Positions 21,566 to 32,086 of a stretch of 64,000 nt of DNA are shown piece after piece (positions within the stretch are counted from its first letter, which is position 1; each line of letters opens with the position of its first letter). The position numbers were made by a program, and so were the translations under genes. The notes beneath the pieces were generated by a model. It saw only the letters and a program-made list of their open reading frames with translations. It was not told where the DNA came from and made no database searches. The stretch spans positions 25,150,501 through 25,214,500 of the forward strand of contig NC_083383.1 of assembly GCF_031755915.1 (NCBI RefSeq), in the 5' to 3' direction. The DNA comes from Ziziphus jujuba (Eukaryota > Streptophyta > Magnoliopsida > Rosales > Rhamnaceae).

Positions 21566-23822
21566 TGATATGAACCTAGGTTTACTCACTCCTAAACCGG
21601 TATTAAATTAGCCCGGATCGAAATTAAGTTCAGATTCTAATGGTCACTTTGACCCTTAATCAACTTATAATTAGAAACCTTAGTATATGGTAAAGACGCC
21701 ACAACAGGTTATGGATGTCCTATTGATAAGCCAAACTCAAACACTCGATCTCTATTTGGTGTTTTAGGTGTTCAAAGAGAACAAAGAAAAATCTTCTTAC
21801 AAATAATTTTTTTTGATCAATAATGTAAGTTGCATTTCATTGAAAAATAAGTCCTTAAATAGGCTAAATTCACAAAAGAAATAAACCCTAAAACCATTAG
21901 GTAAAAACCGACCAATGAAGTTAGAATGATGATGTGGCCGAAATTTACTTAACTTTTTTTATATTAACCTAGGTCAACTTGCTACTAAACCCCTATTATA
22001 TTAGCCCAGATCAAAATTAAGTTCAGGTTCTAATGGTCACCTTAACCCTAATCAACTTGTGACTAGAAATCTTGGTATATGATGAAGACGCCACAATAAG
22101 TGATGGATGTCCTATTGATAAGTCAAACTAAAACACTCAATCTTTAATAAGTGTTTTAGGTGTTTAAAGAGAACAATGAGAATTCTTCTCACAAATAATT
22201 TTTGAATAATATTCTAAGCTAATGTTCTATTAAAAAATAAGCCCTTAAATAGGCTAAGGCTTACAAAACAAAAACTTTAAAACACATTATGATAACCTGC
22301 CATAGGTGTAGAAACTATGATGTGGCCGAATTCTTTTCTTTTCCTAATCTAAATTGGATTAATTAATTCCTTAATTTTGAAATAGGAATTAAATTATTTA
22401 CAACCAAGCTTATAAAATTATAACTTTCCTAAAGTAATTTTTCCAGCAAATAAATAAATAAAAACCAAAATAAAGACTATTTCCTAAAACAAAAGTCAAA
22501 TTACAAATTAGGAACCTAGTTGACTAGTTTTGAAACTAAATTATCTTTGACCAATCACCAGCTAGTTTAGCCTCCAAATCAGCTCTAATATGACATTTAG
22601 GATGCCAAATAGGATTAATATTGGTTCCCATACGTTTCCAGTGAACGGAATAAGAAAAACTTGCTTGATTCACAAGAAAGGTCAAAGTCGGCGCCAAAGC
22701 CATGTATTTTCAGCCAAATTGAACTCCAAGGGAAAATGATGTGTTTGAATGCTTTTGATTCTAAATTGATATGATTTTATGGCCCTTTGGAGTGCTCAAT
22801 CATGTTCATAAGCCAACAAATTCATTCCTTGCTGCCCAGGATTCAAAAATGTACCAAAACATCTTTCTGGGTCCATTTCCATATTCTTAACTTGGATGCA
22901 TAAAACAGACTTTTGATCTTTGGATATTGTCATGCCTTCTTGAGAATTAATAACACCTTGTATAAAGCTAACCAGGTTTCCCTTAAATCTCTTAGCTTAT
23001 GCCCTTGTGATTGGCCCCATCTTCAATTGTACAGGATCAGCTCCCTAGTGGGTAGTCAGTTGTACAGGTACTAGCGGATTCTCATCATTTTATAATCTAA
23101 TTTGTATTAATGAATTCCTTAATTTTGAAATATAAATTAATTAATCTACAATAAAAATAATACAATATAAACCTTCCTAAATTAATTTGTCCAGTGAATA
23201 ATTAAATAACAACCAAAATAAAAGACTAATTTAAAACAAAAGTCAAATTTTAGATTTGGAAAGTAGTAGACTAGTTTTCCAAATAAGTTGTCTTTGTCTA
23301 ATCACGAGCTAATTTAGGCTCCAAATCAAGTCCATTATGCCATGTAGGATGCCAAATAGCATTACAACTAGTTCCCACACGTTGCCTTTGATTAGAACGA
23401 CTAAATCTTGCTTGGATTACAAGTTATCTCCTTCCCAGCACCAATCATGCTCATTTCGGCCTAAATTGAAATGTCTGTGCAATTGTTGTTCTTGGACAGC
23501 TTTGCTTATGCCTTGGCATGAGTCCATGATCTCTTGGGGAGATTAACCTAACAAACCCATCCTTTGCTGCCTGAAGTCCATAGATGCACCAAAACAACTT
23601 CCCGGGTCTCTTTTTGCCTTCACAACTTGGATTCTCAGTACGGGCTTAGAATCTTTGGATAAAACCATGCCTTCTTAAGATTTAATAATGCCTTGTATGA
23701 AGCTAACCAAATTTTCTTTAAACCACTTAACTTGTGCTCTTGTAATTGGCCCCATCTTCAGTTGTACAGGATCAGTACCTAGGCGAGTAGTAATTTGCAT
23801 TGATGTAGGCGGGTTCTCATTA
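21566..23822 (-). repeat. gypsy element 3 5' LTR, split by a nested solo LTR
   Basis: The LTR runs 21566-21958, is interrupted by 21959-23087, and resumes at about 23088. The sequence CTTAACTTT at 21949-21956 continues as TAATCTAATTTGTATTAAT after the insertion, matching the uninterrupted LTR at 16893-16921. It ends TTCTCATTA at 23822. Confidence 0.85.
21959..23087 (-). repeat. solo B-type gypsy LTR inside another LTR
   Basis: About 1.13 kb, from TTATATTAACCTAGG (a mutated TGATA terminus) to TTCTCATCA. It is flanked by TTTTT (21954-21958) and TTTTA (23088-23092), an approximate 5-bp duplication in a T-rich site. It has no internal region, as expected after LTR-LTR recombination. Confidence 0.78.
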
Positions 23823-24360
23823 GTAGAAGTCATGAAGGGAGAACAGTTTGAATTAAGGCAATGTTATGCAAGCAATTTGAGAAAGAGGACTCAACCAGTT
23901 GAAACTCTACAAGTCGTAGTGGATAAAAAATAAAATGTTGTTGAGCTTCAAATGTTAAACCTTTGATTTAGAAGTCTCAAATCCTTGATGGAGGCCAAAG
24001 CATTCATAATAGTGAAAGGAAAGATCAGCTCAAAAACCAAGATCTCTCAATCTACAACCTGGATTCAGTGCTTGCCATAGTAAAAAATGGAGTTAAAGAA
24101 ATCAAAAATCTTTTGGGCACTACCACTATCGAGGAATTGACTCAAGAAAGACTTCTAAGTTTGTGGAAGAAAGACATGCCACGAGGTGAGCTTTTAGAAT
24201 AGCTTGTGGAAGTGTAAATTTGCCTACTAATTCAACCAAAACAGCCAAGAATTGGGGGCAACTTCTTATGGAAATGAAGGAATTTATAACTGAGTTCGTA
24301 AGGAAGCATGTGAATTTGTTCGCATGGATGCATGTTGGAATAGATAACTGGTAGGAATAG
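23823..24360 (+). pseudogene. T element protease-RT connector
   Basis: Resumes the T frame after element 3: VEVMKGEQFELRQCYASNLR corresponds to the conserved VRGDQxxARECY segment. A low-complexity stretch follows, then EMKEFITEFVRKHVNLFAWM (about 24270-24330), the conserved entry to RT. Confidence 0.72.
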
Positions 24361-25250
24361 ATCTTAATATAATGGTTCACAAGCTAAATGATGATCCGAG
24401 TTCCAAGCCAACTTGACAAAAGAAAAGGATGTTTAATCTAGAAAGATATGTGGCAATCAGGGTTGAGGTTGAGAAACTCTTGAAGATTGGGTTTAACATG
24501 GAAGTATACTATCCAAGCCGGCTGGCAAATGTGGTGTTTATGAATAAGTCAAATCGTCAACATAGGACGTGCATTGATTTTACAGATCCTAACTGAGCTT
24601 ATCCAAAGGATAGTCTCCCACTACCTCAATGGATTAGGTCGTTGATTCAACTTCAAGTAATGAAATGCTAAGCTTTACTGATGCTTATTGAGGGTATAAC
24701 CAGATCAAAATGTTTCCACCTAATAAGAAAAAACAACTTCCATCATAGATCATGGATTATATTGTTGCACGATGATGCCTTTTGGATTGAAGAATGCTGG
24801 AGTGACTTACTAAAAATTGTCCAACAAGGTATTTGCTAAACAAATTAGAAAAAAATATGAAAGTTTATGTGGATGACATGCTAGTAAAAAGCCAAAAGGT
24901 TGTAAACCACATTAACGACCCGAAAGAGATGTTTGAAACATGAGGTAACATAAAATGAAGCTCAATCTAATGAAGTGCACTTTCGGAATGTCATCAGAAA
25001 AGTTGGTTTATGGTGTGTTAGAGAGGGATAAAGGTGAATCTAAACAAAATCAGGGTCATTACTTTAGATGAACTCACTAAGAAACATTAAAGAAGTTCAA
25101 AAGTTAATAGGCCTTTCGGCAGTCCTAAACCACTTTGTATCTCACTTAATTAATAAATGCTTATCTTTTTTCCAAAGAGTTAAAGAAGTCCATGGAGTTT
25201 ACATGGACTAAGGAATGTAGCAGGCTTTTAATGACCTATAACACCACCTA
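24361..25250 (+). pseudogene. T element reverse transcriptase
   Basis: Read across frames with many stops: NVVFMNKSNRQHRTCIDFTD, SFTDAY, GYNQIKMFPP, MMPFGLKNAGVTY, and an intact catalytic YVDDMLVKS (24866-24892), then NMKLNLMKCTFGMSSEK-like residues. All are typical of Ty3/gypsy RT. The number of stops shows an old insertion. Confidence 0.78.
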
Positions 25251-26150
25251 AGTTCACCACCTTTGTTGTCTAAACCTTTAGTAGGGGAAGTTTTACTGTT
25301 GTGCCTAGCAATTTTGCTTACGATTGCTAGTGTAAGAGAAAAGGGTACAACTTAATTCCCTATATATTATATGAGTAAAGCAATGGTGTAAGCTAAAACA
25401 AGGTACCTAACCTTTAAGAAGTTGGCTTTGGCATTGGTAATATCTTTTGGTAAGCTGAAACCTTATTCCAAGCTCATTCAATTGTTGTACCAACTAATTA
25501 TCCTTTTAGATAAGTTTTGTAAAAACCTGATACTTAGGAAGATTAGTTAGGAGGTCTATAGAGCTTGGACAATTTGTCAGCGCTTATTGATCATGAATGG
25601 CAGTAAAAGCTCAAGTCGTAGTAGAATTCAAAGCAAGGTTCAAGTTACAATATAAGAACAGGAGCTAGCACAGAAGTAAACTAGCTTGATCCGACCTAGT
25701 TACTCCATGTTAGTAGGGCATTAAACAAACAAGAAAGTGGAGCAGGGTTTGTCTTGACATCGCCTAGACCATATCAAGTGCACTTGGAATATGCTTTAAA
25801 GTTAGATTTTGTTGCCTCTAACAATGAAGCTGAGTATGATGCACTTTAACAAGACTTAAGATGACAAAGTCAGTAGGAGCTAAGCAGATCAATATTTACA
25901 GTGACTCATAGCTCGTGGTTAGTCAGGTAACTTCTGAATACCAAGCTAAAGAGGAAAATATGATTTCTTATCTTAGCAAGGTAAAGGAGTTACTCCAAAC
26001 TTTTAAAGGATTCTACATTGCTAAAATCTTGAGGTCAATGAATCTACAACTGATTCTTTGACAAAATTTACCTCTACTTTAGCTTCAATATGAGCTCGCA
26101 CAATCCCAATAGAGGTCCTCAAACAAACTAATATCAGCACATAGGGGGTA
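25251..26150 (+). pseudogene. T element RNase H region
   Basis: Degraded; recognisable are LDFVASNNEAEYDAL (about 25797-25848), a segment equivalent to GAKQINIYSDSQLVV (25880-25922), and YQAKEENMISYLSKVKELL-like residues (25940-26000). This is the second, plant-type RNase H found in Tat elements. It has several in-frame stops. Confidence 0.7.
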
Positions 26151-27015
26151 GAAGTTTAACCTGCGGAAGTAAGTCTAACTTAGATTGATCCTATAATGGA
26201 GCGCCTATAAAAAGGCAACTTGCCAACTCAATAAATTGGCAACTTGTAAGCTTAGGCATCAAGCTCTTTATTATGTAATCATTGAAAACATACTATACTA
26301 ATGAAAATATTCATTGCCATACCTGAGGTGCGTAACCAAACCTGATGTAGAATATTTATTGGCTAAGATCCATGGAGAAGTATGTAGGAATCACATAAGG
26401 AGTAGGTCAATGGCTTATAAGGTTTTACGACCAGGATATTATTGGCCAACATTAACTTAAAATAGTAAGGAATACACCAAGAAATGTGACAAATGCCAAT
26501 TTTTTGCGAATGTCCCAAGATGGCCTCTTGAACAGTTGATTTCATTGAGCAGCCCATGGCCCTTTGCCCAACTGGAAGTCGACTTGATAGGTCCATTTCC
26601 CACAGGTCATGTACAAGAAAAATTTGCCATTGTTACCATTCATTATTTTAGTAAGTAGGTTGAAGTCACGCCATTGTCAAAGATTAATAATGCTAGAATA
26701 TCATATTTTATCTGTCATGAAATTATATGTTTGTGTGAAGTACCTCACACAATTATCATTGATAATGGAAAGCAATTCAACAACTGAAAGTACAAAAAAT
26801 GGACATGTCGAAGCAGCGAATAAACTACAAAGAGCAACCTAAAAACAAAATGGCTCTTGGGTTGAGGAACTACCAAACTTCTTATGCACTTACCGAACAA
26901 TGGAACGAACTAAAATAGGGGACACCACTTTCTCATTGGCCTTTAGAGTAGAAATTGTGATTCTAGTAGAGTTTGGAATGCCAAGTTGTAGAATAAAACA
27001 TTTCTTCCCACAAAA
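26151..27015 (+). pseudogene. T element integrase, N-terminal and core part
   Basis: Contains GYYWPTLT, CDKCQFF (zinc finger cysteines), SPWPFAQLEVDLIGPFPTGH (first catalytic Asp), IIDNGKQFNN (second Asp), and GHVEAANK with the Glu in place. At 27011-27015 (CAAAA) it is interrupted by a solo LTR; the frame resumes at 28149. Confidence 0.78.
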
Positions 27016-28148
27016 TGATACGACCCTAGATCGACTTGCTCCTAAATCCATATTAAATTAGCCGGGATCAAAATTAAGTTCAGATTCTAATGGCTACCTT
27101 GACCCTTAATCAACTTGTGAATAAAAACCTTGGTATATGTCAAAGACGCCATAATAGGTTATGGATTGTCCTCTTGATAAGCTAAGCTAAAACACTTGTT
27201 CTCTATTCGGTGTTTTAGGTATTCTAAGAGAACAAAGAGAAATCTTTCTCCCAATAATTTTTCTAGATGAATAATGTTATAGTCCATTTATTGAGAAAAT
27301 AAGCCTTTAAATAGGCTAAGTTGCAAAGAAATAAAACCTTAAAACAATAGATAAAAATCGACCAACAGTAATAAACCAAGGATGTGGCTGATTCTCACAT
27401 GACTTTCCTAATCTAATTTGTATTAATTAATTCCTTAATTTTGAAAGAGGAATTAATTAATTTAAAATAAAAAAATATTAAAAATTCAACTTTCCTAGAT
27501 AAATTTGTCCAGTAAGTAATTAAATAAAAAAAAAAGGATATTTCCTAAAACAAAAGTCTAATTTCAGAGTTGGAAAGTATTTGACCAGCTTTCCAAATAA
27601 GCAGTCTTAGTCCAAACACCAGGTAATTCAGACTCCAAATCAGATCCAATATTCCATGTAGGATGCCAAATAGGATTACAACTAGTCCCCACACGTTGCC
27701 ATTAATTGGAATGATCAAAGCTTGCTTGGATTGCAAGTAAACCCCTTCCCAATGCCAAATAGGCAAAATATGGCCAATGTGGAAGCTTTGATGCTAATGA
27801 CATCATTGGATGCCCTTGCTTCTGCCTTGGCATGATTTCATGGTCTCTTGGTGAGCTCAAGCACTTTCATAGGCCAACAAACTCACACCTTGCTGCTCGG
27901 AGTCCACAGATGCACCAAAACAGCTTCCTGGATCCATTTCTGCCTTCACAACTTGGATGATTAGTACGAGCTTAGAATCTTTTTACACGAGTATGCCTTT
28001 TCATGATTTAATTACTCTTTTTATGAAGCTATCCAGATTGTCCTTAAGCCTTTTAGCTTGTGCCCTTGTAATTGGCTCAGTCTTAAGTTGCATAGGATTA
28101 GCATCCAAGCATGTAGTTGTTAGTATAGGTATGGGCTGGTTCTCATCA
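27016..28148 (-). repeat. solo gypsy LTR (B-type, 1133 bp) with perfect CAAAA duplication
   Basis: Termini on the + strand are TGATACGACCC and TTCTCATCA, flanked by CAAAA at 27011-27015 and 28149-28153. The integrase frame of T continues across it (KTFLPTK to NDELMCAKLD). The reverse-strand ORF at 28001-28192 (PITRAQAKRLKDNLDSFIKR) is the U3-encoded pol tail described in the findings, not a host gene. Confidence 0.92.
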
Positions 28149-28465
28149 CAAAAGAATGATGAGTTAATGTGTGCCAAACTAGATTTAATCAAAGAGAAAA
28201 GAGCAAAGGCTAATATGAAGGATGCGACATGTAACCAAGAATTAGTTCTTTATTACAATTCTTGAGTCAAATACAGGTTATTTTCTCTAGAAGGTTATGT
28301 GTTAAAGAAGACTGCTTAACACTAAAGTACAGAGAGTGGGATCACTTGGCCCAACTTGGAAAGGACCCTACCAGGTCATAGGAGTTATACAACCTAGAAA
28401 TTATAGACTTAAAGACATATATGGAGTCTTTCTCACCCATGGAATGCCAAACATTTGAAAAAGTA
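28149..28465 (+). pseudogene. T element integrase C terminus
   Basis: DELMCAKLDLIKEKRAKANM, then after a frameshift LGPTWKGPYQVIG-like and HPWNAKHLKKYYQ (ends near 28453). HPWNxxHLRKYY is the conserved end of Tat-type pol. Confidence 0.78.
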
Positions 28466-28618
28466 TTATCAATAGGAGTTTCAATCTTTTTTTTAAAAAA
28501 AAGTACTACTACTTTTCGCATTCAGTTTTTAGCTCTTTTAACATCAATAAAGAAGGATGAATCAGAAAAGATTCCAAAAACGATGTCTGTAAACTACAAA
28601 AACAATGAAGACTAGGGG
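28466..28618 (+). other. T element post-pol spacer
   Basis: Short noncoding interval with a T run and an A run around 28480-28502, between the pol end and the tandem repeat. Confidence 0.5.
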
Positions 28619-28980
28619 CTTCAACTCGAAAAGCTAGGCAATCCATGAGAAAAAAAAAAACAAAGAATTAGGACCTCAACTCAGAAAGCTAAGCTAACAT
28701 AATCACGACTTTCACAAGGAAATTCATTGTCCTAGGCCCTCAGCTCAGAGAGCTGAGCCAACCTAATCATGGCATCCACAAGAAAATCCAAAGAACTCAG
28801 ACCTCAATTTAAAAAGCTGAGCTAATGTAACTGTGGCATTCCAAGAGGAAACTTAGTAAACTGGGATCTCATCTCAAAAAGTTGAGCCAACCCATTCATG
28901 GCATTCCTAAAGACCTAAGACCTCAGCTCTCAGATCGTGAAGTTAAACCCAATTGTGGCATTCAACAAGAAAATCTTAAA
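28619..28980 (+). repeat. Tandem repeat of about 64 bp with palindromic CTCAGCTC...GAGCTGAG core
   Basis: Diverged units begin near 28619, 28671, 28735, 28799, 28862 and 28918, each near GACCTCAACTCAGAAAGCTG, followed by AGCCAACNTAATCATGGCAT-like sequence and CAAGAGGAAA. The best unit contains CTCAGCTCAGAGAGCTGAGC, which folds on itself. It sits between pol and the expected 3' LTR, a place where Tat/Ogre elements are known to carry tandem repeats. Confidence 0.8.
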
Positions 28981-29725
28981 AGCTTCTGTGAAAGCTTCAC
29001 AACTTCCCGTGTCCTTTGTTAAGAAACTTTATGTTCTTTCTTTAGGTCATCTTTAGCTTATTAAGCTTGGTCACTAGATCGAGCTAGTTTAAGTTTTAAT
29101 TCAGAAAGAGTCACTTGTAAAGCTTGGATGGCCTCTTTTGCATTATCAACACATTTACGAGAAGATTGGAAAAGGGTCTTGACCTTTATAAAGTTATAAA
29201 AAGCTGTGGAGATGTAAGAGATAAAATTAATGTAAAATTTATTATGATATGTTTAAAGATTTTAGAAAATACGATATTTACACGAAAAGAATCACTCTCA
29301 AACCTAAAGATTAAGTCCTCCTTAAAAGATTGCCTAAGATGTAGGTCGTAGGAATGGGGAACTGCGATAGCAACACAGGAGACTAAAGAATGAAGGTGCT
29401 TAGGAATTAGTCCTTTTTGTATCATCTCGACTTCATTTTCTATAGTCGGAGCTTCTTTTCCTGGAGCATGAGAGAGTAGTCAACTTTGTCTGAGGAAGAT
29501 GAGAAGGAGGTGCAAATTTTTAAGATTTAGTTTGTCCAACAACTTGATTACCTAAATTAGGGGTAGGAGAAGAAGAAGGGTTAGTTCATGCAAATTTGGA
29601 GGTTAAACAGGTAGCTATAAGAGCATCTCATTTTTAAGGAATCCTCTTGATTGCTATGGCCTTTACCATCTCCTAAATATCATAGGAAACAAGGCAGCTC
29701 ATGGCCATATGATAAGATAAAAGAG
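28981..29725 (+). other. T element post-pol noncoding region
   Basis: No gene recognised. Short ORFs on both strands (29124-29351, 29186-29425) lack recognisable motifs. Probably part of T between its tandem repeat and the antisense coding remnant. Confidence 0.45.
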
Positions 29726-30690
29726 TTAAAAAAGATAAGGTGTAAAAAAACAATAATTTACAATGAGGTGACGAGGTGAAAAATGAAGTATATAAAGTAG
29801 CTTAGTAATGAAGGAAAGCTTAAAATCAACTAAAGCTAGGTCACTTAATAGCTTAGGAACACTACATTCTTTGTGAGGTAAGTTGTAAATGCCTTTATAG
29901 CATTTGCTTTCGGTAGGAGGAAGATTGGTGAATGTGCTACACCAAGCCAAGGGGCCTGTCTGTGTAGGGACCTTAAGAAGGTGATCTTGTTCATGACAAG
30001 TCAAATTTATGGCCCTTTAACAAAGATCATGCCTCATGCCAGTTGCGATCATTAGCAACATCAACTAAGATATGTTGGTTGAGGTGTAGATACTTATAGA
30101 ACCAATGAATTCAACAAGGGGCAGGGCGAAGGAAGAAAATGACTTGAATTTTCAAAGGGCTGGCAAAGCGATTAAAATGATGAAACCAAAGGATGATACA
30201 TCCAAATATGCATTGTTAAAAATTTGGAAATAGCTGCATAAGACAAGACAAATTTCTTCAAAAAGCTTATAGGCCAATGGATGCATAGGAAGACGAAGAC
30301 CAGCTAAAAAGTAAAAGACATTTAGAATGACCTCATCAAGTCAAGGATGACTAGAAATCTCCCAACCCTCAGGCAATGTGGCTAAAAAGTCCTCAGAAAG
30401 ATGGAAGAGTTACAAAAAACAAGTAAATTCACCCTTGGTGAGGTCCTAAAGGATATTATCTAGAGATAATTTGGGTGGATGTTAAGACAGGTGGCAAAAG
30501 GGGAGTTAGCCTGGTTAAACCAATCTCCCAAGGCAGCGAAAGCAGAGCGAGTATGAAAAGAAGGAGGAAGAGAGTTGCCAATCCTGAGTCCATGAGGTAT
30601 GGCCATAAGATCAAGAGTAAGACTTGGGTTAATGTTATAGGAGTCATTGGAACTTAAATTATCGATTTCGATGGGAGCCATTCTTTTGAT
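29726..30690 (-). pseudogene. Antisense coding remnant in the 3' region of T
   Basis: On the reverse strand an open stretch from 30681 (PIEIDNLSSNDSYNINPSLT, LMAIPHGLRIGNSLPPSFH) is followed, across stops, by LPEGWEISSHP, VFYFLAGLRLPMHPLAYKLF and EEICLVLCSYFQIFN (about 30180-30380). The composition is protein-like and far less random than the flanks. Tat-lineage elements are known to carry extra antisense ORFs between pol and the 3' LTR; that identity is inferred from position. No catalytic motif was recognised and it is clearly broken. Confidence 0.5.
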
Positions 30691-32086
30691 ATCTCAATAG
30701 GGAAGAGAGGAAGAAGCAACAAATTTGGTAGAGTGATTTATATCTTCCTTAAGACTTGAAACTTCAAGGGTTTGAGGTAGGTTGTCATCAGAATGAGAAG
30801 AAGGGGCTATAGTTCTACCTTCATCAAGAGGTAACGAGCTCTTCACCAAGAGGTAAAAAACTTTTCACCATGCCTAAATTTCAAATCAACTACTCAATTC
30901 TACAAAGAATAACCTCAAGAGAATCTTTGGAATTCGCTATGTATCATAGCAAGATGTTAAATATGAAGGATAAATTTGAAATCCTCAAGTTGAGGAGTAG
31001 GTTATGAAGATTCAAGTTAAGTATTAGAAGAACCCTGAGAAGTGCAATTAGGACATGGAGTAGAACAAGGAGACTCAAGTTGAGGGATGAATGACCCTCA
31101 GGTTAGGTTGAGGTGTTGGAGAAAGAAAATTTTCAAGCGGAATGTCTTTAAGCCACTAGGCCATGGGCTTTTTATGAGATGCCATAACCTGAAATAAAAA
31201 AAAAATAAAAAAGGACACCTATTACATTAAGGTGAATAAGGCATGGCTTTGAAAATTCTAAAGCTGGAGAAAGGACAAAAAGTAAACATGGATTGTCAAA
31301 ATAGACCTATATGGATCCAGCAGGGGAAAAAGGGAATAATTCAATTAGGGTCTCGAGAGAATTGGTGAACGCCTAAATGTCTACTACTATTGGAAATGTA
31401 AGAAATTCCTATGGAACAAAGAATTCAATAAATGATTCCTAAGGATATAAGGTTCATTTTTCAAGTGAAATCACAACATAAATATATAAAACCAAAGGTA
31501 AAAGTGCATCAAATAAGCCCTAACTTTAGTGTGTTTGTCAATTGAAATCCTAGAAACTACAACCAAAGGGCAATCGTAGTAAAAGGAGAATGCTAAAATA
31601 AACTTTGTCCACATTTAAAGAACTAGAAAAACAGAAAGAGACAAAAGCAAAGTTAAGCCGCAAACCTGGAATGAAATCTGAAGAGGAAGCATACAATGAA
31701 AAATTCAAAGAAGAATAGTCAATAAGAGCAAATTGAGAACAAAGGAATAAAGAACCCCACATAATGTAAAATCGCTTGAAGCAAGGATGGAACTTTGAGT
31801 TGAGAGAAATTAAAGAAACTTTCAAGTTGAAAATTTGATAGAGATTAACTGTTACAAAAAAAAAAAAAAAAAAAAAAGATGATGGAAAAAAATTTAGGCA
31901 CTTTAACTTATATTTTGGATGAAGAGAGATATTGACCGCATATTGAAAAGAAAATTGTAAACATTAAAGCTCATCGTCCTACCACAGGGAAGCATTGGTA
32001 ACCCCAGGTACCATTAGCATTGAACATAATTTCCAGCAAGGAAATGGCAAAGCAATGAGTCTAGAAAGGAGCAAGATGATGGCAAA
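30691..32086. other. Unassigned repeat-derived DNA
   Basis: No convincing coding sequence. Contains an A-run of about 22 at 31856-31877. Probably still part of T. Ends at GCAAA (32082-32086), the left duplication of the next insertion. Confidence 0.45.

Larger units (their letters stand above)
16512..23822 (-). mobile_element. Ty3/gypsy element 3 (B-type), internally deleted, with a solo LTR inside its 5' LTR
   Basis: Order on the element strand: 5' LTR (23822 to 21566, split by a solo LTR), primer site, leader, gag, protease, linker, RT, 3' LTR. RNase H and integrase are missing. The duplication is GTAGG/GTAGA. It is older and more degraded than element 2. Its U3 is the B type shared with the solo LTRs at 21959-23087 and 27016-28148. 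Confidence 0.88.

Noticed and set aside
28001..28192. Small reverse ORF with PITRAQAKRLKDNL
   Set aside because: Not a separate gene; it is the U3-encoded end of a gypsy polyprotein, recurring in other LTRs.
28619..28980. Spaced repeats considered as a CRISPR-like array
   Set aside because: Units are contiguous, diverged and in a plant retroelement; there are no unique spacers and no cas genes.
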